From Enchytraeus crypticus (taxonomy: Eukaryota > Annelida > Clitellata > Enchytraeida > Enchytraeidae): a DNA stretch of 64,000 bases. This document shows, in pieces, positions 42,460-53,200 of the stretch (positions are counted from its first letter, which is position 1; each line of letters begins with the position of its first letter). Location of the stretch: contig CAJHZI010000278.1 of the NCBI GenBank assembly GCA_905160935.1, positions 165,001-229,000 on the forward strand, read 5' to 3'. The translations under genes and the position numbers were made by a program. The notes under the pieces were generated by a model. It was not told where the DNA came from, did not search any database, and saw nothing but the letters and a program-made list of their open reading frames with translations.

Positions 42460-43260
42460 AGCTTCAGGTCCAGTTTGGTGGTTGCATTTACATGTATGTA
42501 GTTAAAGACTTTTTAATGTTTTTATAGACTTTTTCCCTTCACCTTTCTCTGCATCCTACCAGGACGCCTCTTACGACACGTGCAGTTTACAGTTAGTCTA
42601 TTCTGTAGTAACACGGACACGACATGGGGAACAGTATTTAGTATTATGGACTACAAATCAATTCTACAAAAAAGTCAAATGGCAGGTCAAAGTACATTAA
42701 ACAATCTCCTAGCGCCCATTTTTTTATCATTATTATTACCATCATTATTATTCATATTATTATTATCAATATTAATATTATTAAATAATATTCTCAATTT
42801 GCTAATATCCTGTGTGAGACTTTTTGTAATTCATGAAATATTCATCTATTGTTTTCGGTCAAATGGCAAGTCCACAGTACATAATCGTACTAGTAATCAG
42901 CCGGCACGATTCATAAAGAGCACTCCATCGATCAACAAGTTTACACGTACACTTAGGACTATGACCTATCCACACCTTAATGCGAATTGTGGATTTGAAA
43001 AATATTGCATTTAAGAATGTTTCCCTTTGCCTTCATCGATTCTAGCTTATTCGCCTCTTACGTCACGTTCAGCTAGCGGTTGGTCAATTCTTCCGTGGCC
43101 TGTAACTCAACGCGGGAAATTTGACATTTATGTATTACATTAAAATAATAATATATTGAAAGTCACACGCAGACAATATTACAATATGACAAGTTCTGTA
43201 TAACACACAACCACAATATTAGCGTCTGTTTCATCTTATCAAGCTGACATCTGTCAGGTC
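42460..43260. other. Second copy of the Mab-21 3' flank
   Basis: Repeats the CAGTTTACAGTTAGTCTATT and GACACGACATGGGGAACAGT phrases seen at 21.58 and 41.57 kb, so the 3' end and flank were duplicated together within unit 2. Confidence 0.6.
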
Positions 43261-43265
43261 TGAGA

Positions 43266-43570
43266 CCTATAATATCGCACTGGAAATCTATATGTGTGAT
43301 AATTATAAGATACCACTAGTAATCTACCTGTGTGACAATTATTTGAAAGCACTGGTAATCTACCTATGTGACAAATGTGAGATAGCACTGGCAGTCTACT
43401 CATGTAGTAAATATCGAATAACACTGGCAATCTGCCTATGTGACAACTATAAGATAAACTCTTGTTCTACTCAAATAACACTGTTACCACTAATATCTTG
43501 TTACAAATAACATAAAGTTACCATTAAGATTTTATTACAAATAACACTGATACTATAAAGATTTTTTACA
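43266..43570. repeat. Diverged 36-bp and 32-bp minisatellites (unit 2 counterparts)
   Basis: About five degenerate units of the AGCACTGGTAATCTACCTGT type, then about three of ACCATTAAGATTTTATTACA. Far less homogeneous than at 22.35-23.2 kb. Confidence 0.8.
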
Positions 43571-43668
43571 AAAGCAATAATTAACAACAAACAAAACACC
43601 AGAATCTAAAGTCAATTCAAAGCTGCGCCGCTTCTGAGATTTACTTTAGACTACGTCGAGCAATCAAT

Positions 43669-44934
43669 GTAGACTTCTGAACCAATATGTTCACACATGT
43701 GAGAGTTTAAACTCTCGTTTAAAGATCACATTAATTTTCTAGTCTCAAAGGTGAATAGTCTAAATGGTATGCTCTACAGACGAAGAAACTTAATTCCCAT
43801 GAACTGTCGCAGAGATCTTTATTTTGCCCTCATTCATTCAAGAATTCAATATGGAATTGAAATTTATGGTAAAACGTCTTTAAATCTGTTACGTCCACTC
43901 CAAATCTCCTGCAATAGAGTTCTAAGAACCTTGCAAAATCAGCATAAATTCTATCATGTTAATCATGTTATCATACATTAACTATGGCACTTTACCACTT
44001 TATCAACTTTATAAATTATCTGTCTGTAAAATTATCTGTAAGAATCTCAATTATAATGGTGTAATGTCCATAGCCGTTAGAGATATTTTCAGCACTCTAC
44101 AGTTAAGTCATCCTTATGATACTAGGCTATCTCTCTCTTCCCTCTCTTAGTGCACTGCCTACTGGCAGGTCCATGGTACATAACTCCTCTACTCTTCTCT
44201 GTCTTCCGCCTTCCTGTTCATTTCCACACATGACTGGGTCTTTAAATCATCTAACATACTTATTCTCGGCCATCTAACCAGGCTATCTAACACTAATTAT
44301 ATATATACAAATTCTAATCCTACCTTTTTTAAATCTTATATTTATGATTGTATTTTGGAATGGAACAAAATCCCTACTGTGATACGTAATTCTCACTCGG
44401 TTAAATCGTTTGTAGCCAAATTAAAGAGCTACTTTAGTTCATTGTTATTAGATGTTTCATTGTCATAAGCATTTAATTAATCTGTAATAATACAATATCA
44501 TGGGATTCGTTGAGTGCCTTTCAACATTGATTATGTTGATTAGTTCGTTCGTTGAAATTGTATACTGGGCTATCTTGTTTAATTGTTTATGAAATTTTTC
44601 TAAAGTTTCAATTTTGAACTAATTAAGTGCTACGCTGTGTTTCTGTTTAGTTGCCTGTGTTTCTCTGTAGCGATTCTCAGAAGCTCAGATTTATCGGCAG
44701 AAGCAAATTAATATTCTCTTTCTAAATTCCTGTTGTTATTATTGCAAACTTTATTAACTAAAATTTATTTTACTTGTATTTCAGGTTTATTTCGATTGCC
44801 TAGTTATTTTTCAATTTGTATGATTGAGGGGTGGTCAACTGGATAGGTTACTTGTGACCTCTTTGACGGCCTTGTTTGTGTATGTCACTGCATATTTTGA
44901 GTGTATCAAAATAAACATAGTTCTCTCTCTCTCT
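43669..44934 (+). mobile_element. 5'-truncated LINE, unit-2-specific, with nested insertion
   Basis: Encodes an RT C-terminal region: KVNSLNGMLYRRRNLIPMNC, DLYFALIHSRIQYGIEIYG and LQISCNRVLRTLQNQ, then after a frameshift INYGTLPLYQLYKLSVCK, and after the nested element NPTFFKSYIYDCILEWNKIP and SFVAKLKSYF. The 3' end is ATAAACATAG plus a CT repeat. AATCAAT on both sides (about 43.662 and 44.936 kb) and the empty site at 23.31 kb in unit 1 define the insertion. I do not assign its clade. Confidence 0.85.
44133..44279 (-). mobile_element. LINE family R 3' end nested in the preceding LINE
   Basis: A 147-bp family R 3' end (reverse of CATGGACCTGCCAGTAGGC, GTGCACTAAGAGAGG) flanked by an exact AGGCTATCT target-site duplication (44124-44132, 44280-44288). 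Without it the host LINE frame would read continuously from TRLS to NTNYIYTN. Confidence 0.92.
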
Positions 44935-45699
44935 CAATCAATAAATTTACTATCTAATCGATAATAATCAATCAATTAACAGTATAATCAGTAGTATTCA
45001 ATCAGTTAGCTTATGCACTGAACCATAGTACAGTTCAAACTTAACACTGACTGTTTGCTGATAGCGCCTATGGGAGTAGAAAACGACTTCAAATGCATTT
45101 ATGAAACTAACTAACTCTATATAAGACTATTTAGACGTGTTTGATCCGCAGAACCTTGTAAACATGTAGATAAAACTAATAAAAACCTGAGGGTTCGTTC
45201 CAGAAATACGTCAATAATAGTTTGACTGAGGTCAAGTTTAACGTCAGTTTTCTACTAGGTTGAATCCTAGAAACAGGGGACAGAATTTTTACCCAGCACC
45301 CACTGATCCTCTGTCGAACGACATTCCAACAAGCCGTCGACTCAGTCCACTAAGCTGTATCGTTGATTCTAGTTGGGTTTGGATTCATCAGTCCAACCCT
45401 GTCACTCTACATGTATAACGTATTACAAGGACTACCCCAGTAGTTTAGTGAGAACTTAGCCAAGGTTGTATTTGATAAATTTTTCCAAGGAGGATCATTG
45501 AGGGTTAGAAAGATTGTCAGGGGCCATCAGGGATTTGTCATAGGGGGAGGTTAAAACTGGGGGTAAAATTTTAGCAGGGGGTCATCTATCTGCCAGGGGG
45601 TAGAACCCCTAAACCTCCCCCCAGCAAATACAACGTTGAACGTAGCACATCATCATTGATACAAATATAGCAAGACGTTCAGTAGACAGAGTATAGAGG
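44935..45699. repeat. Unit flank shared with 23.3-24.19 kb
   Basis: Non-coding. Matches the unit 1 flank including the old SINE relic at 45.23-45.36 kb. Confidence 0.5.
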
Positions 45700-45930
45700 A
45701 AACAAAGATCAATATCTCAATATATGCGGTTATATATTAACAAAGATCAATATCTCAATATATGCGGCTATATATTAACAAAGATCAATATCTCAATATA
45801 TGCGGCTATATATTAACAAGATCAATATTTCAATATATGCGGCTATATATTAACAAAGATCAATATCTTAATATATGCGGCTATATATTAACAAAGATCA
45901 ATATCTCAATATATGCGGCTATGAATTCAA
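45700..45930. repeat. ~37-bp minisatellite, about 6 units
   Basis: Same unit as at 24.19 kb (AGATCAATATCTCAATATAT, GCGGCTATATATTAACAA). Confidence 0.95.
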
Positions 45931-46139
45931 AACAGCTGAGTCATTATATACAGCAATTACCAGCGTTGAGTCCGGGAAATTTAAGAATAGTGAAAACCGA
46001 ACAAAAACTGCTCGTATCTATAGCAAGAGACGATCCAATATAGCAAGCAGTAAAGAGGGAAGTGATCTCAGAGAGTATATTACAGTGGAGTACGCATGCA
46101 ACAGTAGAGTATTCAGTTAATATAATAATAATAAGCAAG

Positions 46140-46475
46140 CAAGCAATCAGTAAGTAATCTCGGCCTTTCTTGCGCTGCTGCTGGTGCTGCAGCAGAGGCC
46201 GCGGCTAATAGGAAAACTCTGAAGTATGCCGAAATCTCTGGCAACTATATCTTCATGCCCATTGCCTTTGATACCCTGGGGCCCATCAACTCTGTCACAT
46301 CAGACTTTATTGACGAAATAGGCAGGAGGACCAGCGCCATTACTGGTGATAAGCGTGAAAAATCTTTTCTGTGGCAGCGACTGTCTATTGCTCTCCAGCG
46401 ATTCAATGCAGTCTGTTTCAGTGGCACTTTGTCTAAAGCGGCTTCCCAGAGTGCAGAGAAATTATTTTAATGGCT
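46140..46475 (+). mobile_element. LINE family C C-terminal fragment, unit-2-specific
   Basis: Encodes PIAFDTLGPINSVTSDFIDE, IGRRTSAITGDKREKSFLWQ and RLSIALQRFNAVCFSGT, the conserved end of a retroelement ORF, then a stop. The homologous place in unit 1 (about 24.65 kb) lacks it. Confidence 0.8.
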
Positions 46476-46554
46476 TTTTTAAAAACTTTTAATTAAATAA
46501 AGTCTCTTTTATCTTATTTTTTAGCCCAGGGCCCTTTACAGCCCATAATAATAA

Positions 46555-46635
46555 TAATAATAATCATAATAATAATAATAATAAAGGTTTAACGTCCGTT
46601 TCCTCATACGAGGATGATGTCAGGGACGTCCCCTC
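46555..46635 (-). mobile_element. CR1/L2-like LINE 3' terminus fragment
   Basis: Matches the 3' end of the intron 3 element at 32.61 kb (AATAAAGGTTTAACGTCCGT, TTCCTCAT, GATGTCAGGGACGTCCC). Confidence 0.75.
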
Positions 46636-46644
46636 CCCATATAC

Positions 46645-46765
46645 CGAGTAGTGGACGAGTTGGTAGCAAGCTCGCCTGATAATCCAGAGTCAACAAGGTT
46701 CTAAATCCCAGCAGACCGTCTACGGCAAAACAATTGAGGTTAAAGCAGACGCTAAACTTTGCTCT
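46645..46765 (+). mobile_element. tRNA-like SINE relic (family 3)
   Basis: GTGGACGAGTTGGTAGCAAG and AAGGTTCTAAATCCCAG are box A and B relics. Counterpart of 24.645 kb. Confidence 0.5.
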
Positions 46766-46799
46766 ACAGTTGAACAGTATCCACATGTATAATTGTATT

Positions 46800-46920
46800 T
46801 GTATTCCTTGATATTCTATGAGCATTCCCATAGACAGTTGAAGACATACCTTTTCCATCTCTTTCTATCCAGTGTCCATGAGTTATGACAAGCTCTTAAA
46901 CTGTCTTTTTATTTAGTTGC
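46800..46920 (+). mobile_element. CR1/L2-like LINE 3' tail
   Basis: Counterpart of 24.89-25.0 kb (CATAGACAGTTGAAGACATA, CCAGTGTCCATGAGTTATGA). Confidence 0.65.
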
Positions 46921-47945
46921 GAGCAAAGGATTTGAAACCTACAACCCTACGATCAGTAGATGAACACCTAATCCATCAAACTAGCACAGAGTCTATGTTA
47001 ACTGTTATATGATATGCTTCTGCATATTTTATTATTACTCCATGCAGCAAAGCCTAAAGCAGTAGGTCAAGTCATATATTTCTGCACACGATCTCTAATG
47101 AACACATCATGGATTAATCCAAAAGCCTAACCGCTATCGCGTGAATATAATCACTCTCTTCAAATGAACTTAAATGTCTCGGAGGTGATTTAGCATTACC
47201 TTTTGACTGCATTAGCCGTTTAGAGCGAAACACGTGCAGTTTTTGGTTGGTCTGTTCTTAAGTTTACCGGACGCACGCTATGCGGATTGTACAAGTTGAT
47301 GCAATAGAATAGAATATATCCATACAGTACATGCACAGCACAACTACAACATTCACTTAGTCATATCGGAGGGGGATGGGGCTGTAATTCAAACCAATTT
47401 ACAACAAATTCTCTTCAACATTTTGAGAGGGGGTTGCGAGAGGGTAAAAAAGGGAACAGCGAATAAAATCCTGGCGGGCGTTTATCCTTAAAGAATGTTA
47501 AAATTTCTTTACCCGATTTTGATGCGCAAATATTCTTCAATAATATGCAACGATACAAGGGTCGGAGATTAGGTTAACATTTATTAAACTGTTTGTCGAA
47601 AGAACCGAATGAAAAGCGCTAGAGCTGCTAGCAAAAGTCGGCTGGGATAAGATAGAGTATTGGAGCACCTAAAGAATGTGGGCAGGGATAAGATAGAGTA
47701 GTGGAGTTCATAAAGAATGTGGGCGGGGATAATATAGAGTATTTGAGCACATGGAGAACGGGAGCGGGGATACGAAGTTTTACAAGTTTTACAAGTTTTT
47801 ACAATTTTTTTAAGAAAAGGGGTGGAATAAAGATAAAACACTGAAGCCGTTATAGATATAGACTACCATATAGATAAAGACTACCATTCAATCAGTTTTA
47901 TTTTCTGACAAGTTGTTGAACGTAATTCTTATAGAAATCGATTTG
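46921..47945. other. 3' flank of calsyntenin copy B
   Basis: Non-coding, shared with 25.2-26.16 kb. Begins with a tRNA-like SINE relic (46.92-46.99 kb). A local repeat of GAATGTGGGC/GGGATAAGATAGAGTA occurs at 47.64-47.76 kb. Confidence 0.5.
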
Positions 47946-47949
47946 AGGG

Positions 47950-48000
47950 GGTGTAGCCTAAGTAGGCGTGGTTGGAGCCTCAGTTATCGTGGGTGGAGCC
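47950..48000 (-). repeat. Stop-codon-region minisatellite, copy B
   Basis: Two diverged repeats of GGTGTAGCCTAAGTAGGCG-like units, the counterpart of 26.16-26.26 kb. Confidence 0.75.
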
Positions 48001-48195
48001 TCAGTAAGCGTGGGTGGAGCTATCCCACTCCAGTCCCTTTTCCTCCTCCCTCAGAGCTCTCTCTGACCCCGCCCCCTCCTCACCATCGGATGAATCATCA
48101 ACCTCGTCGTCATGGAAACTACCGATGTCGTCATCGCTGTCTGAGTCCCTGCCCCCCTGAAGTCCACTCAGCTCTGTCTCCTCGTAGACTGTCTG
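48001..48195 (-). CDS. Clstn: Clstn copy B exon 11 (acidic tail, stop)
   Basis: 195 nt including TGA at 48001-48003. Ends KGLEWDSSTHAY, with the terminal Tyr as in vertebrate calsyntenins. Confidence 0.92.
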   Translation of the reverse strand, partial: QTVYEETELSGLQGGRDSDSDDDIGSFHDDEVDDSSDGEEGAGSERALREEEKGLEWDSSTHAY

Positions 48196-50244
48196 CTGCA
48201 GCCATCAATCAATCAAACAGTCAGTCAATCATTCAATCACGCAGTCAATCATTCAGTCAATCAGTCAGTCAGTCACTCACTCAATCAGTCAGTCAATCAA
48301 TCAATCAGTAAATCAGTCAATCAATCAATCAATCAGTCCGCTACTGTTTCAGTCAGTCAGTCAAGCCATCAATCAATCAAGCAATCAATCAATCAGTCAG
48401 GAAGTGAATCAATCGATCAATCAATCAGTTAATCAATCTATATATCAATTAGTAAGCAAGTCCGCCAGTCAATTAATAAATCAATCAATTAATCGATCAA
48501 TCAATCAATTAATCAGTCAGTCAGTCAGTAAACAAATTAATCAGTCAGTCAGTCAATCAATGAAGAGTCAATAAATTATATATGCATATATCAATCAGTT
48601 ACAGCAGTTTACTTTGCTAAACAGACTAATATCGATCATAAACAGAAAGATATAAGTGAACAGCTAGACATAGAGATAGACGTACCGCTATGCATACAGA
48701 TCTACACACAATAAGACATAGCGTTAGACATACCGATAGGCATAGAGGTAGACATACAAATAGACATACAGATAGACATAGAGATAGACATACATCTCTT
48801 TCCATGGGATTGACAGTGATGGTGATGGCTGAGTTGTCCCACTCCATCTCCTGCTTGTCCTCCATATTCACCTCAATAGAGCGAGAGTGGGAGGAGCGAA
48901 TGCGCATCACCGCAAACCCCGCGAGAAACAAGATAAACCCCGCACATACCACCGCTATCACCGCCATACCAGCCCCTTCAATCAATCAATCAATCAAAAG
49001 ACAGAATACGAAATTAAGTGCTATGAAACAGAACCAATTAGGGCCTACTAAAATAATACAGAATTGATTGAATATAAAGATTAATTAATTAATCGCAATG
49101 CAGAATTAATTGATTGACTATAAAGTACAGTTAATTAATCACAGTGCAGAATTAATTGATTGATACCAGAGGAATGTCTCTCCATGTCGTCAATCATCTT
49201 CTCGTCAGATCTAAGCCCCGCCCCCAGCGCTGCTAGCCCCGCCTCCTGGCGAGATATGTCAACATTAGCAGCTGGGACAGCTACTTCAGCTACTGGGACA
49301 GCTACTGGGACAGCTGCTGGCTTATCTTTGTAGCTGCTGTGTATGACGCTCAGCTGTTAGAGAAAGAAAATATAAACCTGATTAATTAAAAACTTGAAAT
49401 TTAAATTTAAAACTGAATTTAATAAAATGTATGAGTTTAAGCGTCACAGCAGATATTTTCAGAGACCAACGGCCGGTTTTGAACCGATGATCTTCTGCTT
49501 TGCTCAAGCAAGCTTGTTAACCATTCGACCAACCAGTAGACACAGTAATTCATGGTAAATCAAAATGGCGGACTTTCATAGTAGGTCCTGTGAACGTCCG
49601 AGATTTAATTCTTGATCAAGGGAATCGAACCCACGACTGCTCGATAAACCTATGGATCAGTCTATTAGAATATCCGCTATGTTACCTGACGATCTACTCA
49701 TGCAGCTATTTATACATCCAATATATATTGAGAAATGAAAGTTTAAAAATATTGAGACGGTATGATAACATATAAGTACGGTAAGAAAATATTGATATTA
49801 TCATACTGGAGCCGGAGGCAGTGTCGGTAGGATACTCGACCGCGGATCACTATGTGCGGGGTTCAAATCCTGGGTTCACAAGTCACTGACATCGTTTTTG
49901 AGTGAGTAAACTGACGTTAACATTAGCTTTACCAGCTTTTTACATCCTAATTTATCCTATGCCATGGTTAGACTCTACTAGGCTTTCACTGAGGACTGCG
50001 CTGCATTACCAGAAATTTAACGTTCACCTCGTGATCGATGCATGACTTCAGTGATGTCCTTCAAATGAAACTGACGTTAACATTAATTGTAACGTTTTTC
50101 CGTCCACAACATCCCGATGTCACTTAAATCATCCATAGACGAGGAAATCGACGTTAAACCGTTTTCGTTAAAGAAAGACTGAGCGAGGCAGTACAGAGAG
50201 TGAAAGCTATATATATATATATACAGAGAGAGTGAGACAGAGAG

Positions 50245-50282
<38 letters not shown>

Positions 50283-53200
50283 TAGAGAGGACCTCGACGA
50301 TGAGCTGATTGCTAGTGGCTCTGCCATCAGGCTGAGAGGAGCACATGAGTGAGAAGGTCCTAGCTCTCAATTCCTCAGCGTTCTTGTTCCTATAGGTCAC
50401 GCCTCTCAACACGTCGAGAAAATCTCCTATCTTAGACAATCCTGAGTTATAACACAATGTTAAATATTAATTAACATTATAATAACAATTCTTTGAGAAT
50501 TTTAAATAACGATAAATAACATAATAATAACAATTAACAAAATAAAATATTAACGTTATTTAACATAATAAAAACAATTCTGTGATAATTTTACAATTAA
50601 CGTTTAATTAGTTTTGATTGATGGATTGATTGTCTCAGAGGACAGGATATAGTCCATTCATATCCCAACCCTGGCTAAACTGGGAGTTTAGGGAAGATGA
50701 TAATGATGCGGAAGACAGAGAAGAGTGGATGCGTTATGTACCATGGACCTGCCAGTAGGCAGTGCACTAAGAGAGGGAGATAATGAAGATGATGATGATT
50801 GATTGATTGATTGAAAAGCTGAGAAAGGCATCGGGGTAAATCGCTATAAAATGAATCCCCCAAGAATAATGATAAATCAAAAGGAATATTATGAAGATAT
50901 AAAGAGTATGTGGACATGAAGGAAAACGGAATACAGAGATGAGTGGAGGCGTTTTATATCAAGGATCTGCCAGTAGGCAGTGCACTAATTGAGAGAGAGA
51001 GGGAGATTGATAGAGGTAACAATAAAATGTTTCATTTAAAAATACCATAACACTAATTATATACGAGTACATGTAAGCACGTAAACGTATAATTGCATTC
51101 GTTTAAATTAATTTATCAACAGATTGCGTCAAAGATGACAAAAGTACTTTATATGGCGAGGAAAATGACGTTAAATTCTTACTGATTGATTGATCTCTGT
51201 TTGTCATGAAAAATGTCAACGACAATTTTTAGTCCGCCAATTGAAGTGCTCTAAATTTCGTTGCAATACATTAGGTACCAGGCGAGCTATACTCTTTAAT
51301 ACGCTTTGACCCAGATTTTCATTATTACATTTTTCAATTAGACACATTTTTAATTATTATATTGTTTTGACCGTAAAAAGTACCGTTTAATGGGTCTAAT
51401 AAATAACAAGAAGAGATGATTGACAAGTTAAGCCCCTCCCACCTATGATGGTCATGCCGTACGGATCCAGGGTCGCTTTGAGCAGAAGATTTCTCGAGAG
51501 AGCCTCGTCGAACGATAAGGACTCTACCAGTGGGTCGAGCTTAGGCTCCATGTGTAGGATACACGAGCTTAACTTATACTTTTCATTCTGCCAGAAAATC
51601 AATCAAATAACCAATCAATTGATCAATAATTCGGTCAATCAAACGAGCATATCAATCAATGCTTGGGCGCCAGTTTGTGTAGAGTCTGCAAGAGACGTCC
51701 GACATGGCCGTAAGGCGAGGAACCGGACGTTAAATTCTTATTGATTGATTGATTGATTAACTGTAATTCAATAGGATGTAATTCATCTCTATACTGACCA
51801 GTTTCTCGACGTCAGCTTTAGAAGTTTAGAAATCTAATGTAATTTAATGAAATATAACAATTGTTAAAAATGTATATGTTACATTTTATTACTTAAAGTA
51901 ATACGAAATTAAATGTAATTCAATAGGACGTAATAATTTATCTCTATACTCACAAGTTTCATTAACGTCAGCTTTAGAAGTTTGGTTGTAATGTAATAAA
52001 ATGTAATTCAATAAAATATTAAAAGGGTTTTAAAATGTGTTACATTCTAATTTAATACTAACAGTAATAATATGTAATTAACTGTAATTCAGTAGGATGT
52101 CATTCATCTCTATACTGACCAATTTCTCGACGTCAGCTTTAGAAGTGGCCAGTGGCTGAGAGAAGAAGATGACGAGATCGGCGAGGATTTGAACCCCGGT
52201 CTGTAGCTCAGCCTCAGAGCGAGTTAGGTGAGTGCTGGCGCTAACAGTGAGGGTGGGAGAGGGAGTGGGAGGGGAGGGAGCATCGCTGAGTAGGGTGATG
52301 ACTGTGCTAGCCGTGCCTATGCTCAGATTAGAACCGTCCTCACATCTAATCAATCAATCAATCAATCAATCAATCCATCCATCATTCACGACTGTGCTAG
52401 CCGTGCCGATGCTCAGGTTAGAGCCGTCCTCACATCCAATCAATCAATCAATCAAATCAGTCAATTAATCATTCAAGCAATCAGTCAATACATCAATAAA
52501 TAAATCAGTCAATCAATCAATCATTCCTTCAGTCAGTCAATCAATCAATCAATTAATAGATAACCATCAATTAATAAACAATCATCAATCAGTCAGTAAA
52601 TTAATTAATCAATCAATTATTTTTTCAGACAATCAGTCAATCAATAAATAAATAACCGATCGATCAATCAATCAGTCAGTTAGTCAGTAAATTAATTTAG
52701 CACACAGTCAAACAATTGTTCAATCAATCATTCAGTCCATCATTCAATCATTAATCAATCAATCGATCAACGATTCACTCATTTAGTCGATTATCTAAAC
52801 AGAGAGCCAATATGTCAATCAATCATTTAGTCAAAATTAATAGTAATAATGGTGTAATAAATAGTAAAACCTGGTAAAGCCAAGGTCAACGTCAGTTTCC
52901 TCACTCGAAAGTGATGTCAGTGACGGGCGAGCCCAGGATTAGAACCCCGCACATACTGATCTGCGATAGAGATCGCCACTGAATCCAGGAGGGGAACAGG
53001 CACTTGAACCGATGAGTACATGGTGTGCCTATACAATAAGGTGATGTCGTATGAGGGTGCTATATGGGGTGCTTATTTCATGACGGTGGTTTAAATGAGG
53101 GTGTTTTAGTGGTGCTAGTAATGTAATATAAAGGTAGTGTATATGACGGAGCTATAATGGGAGCCAGTGATACGTACGTGACGGTGGTGTCGTAGTAATA

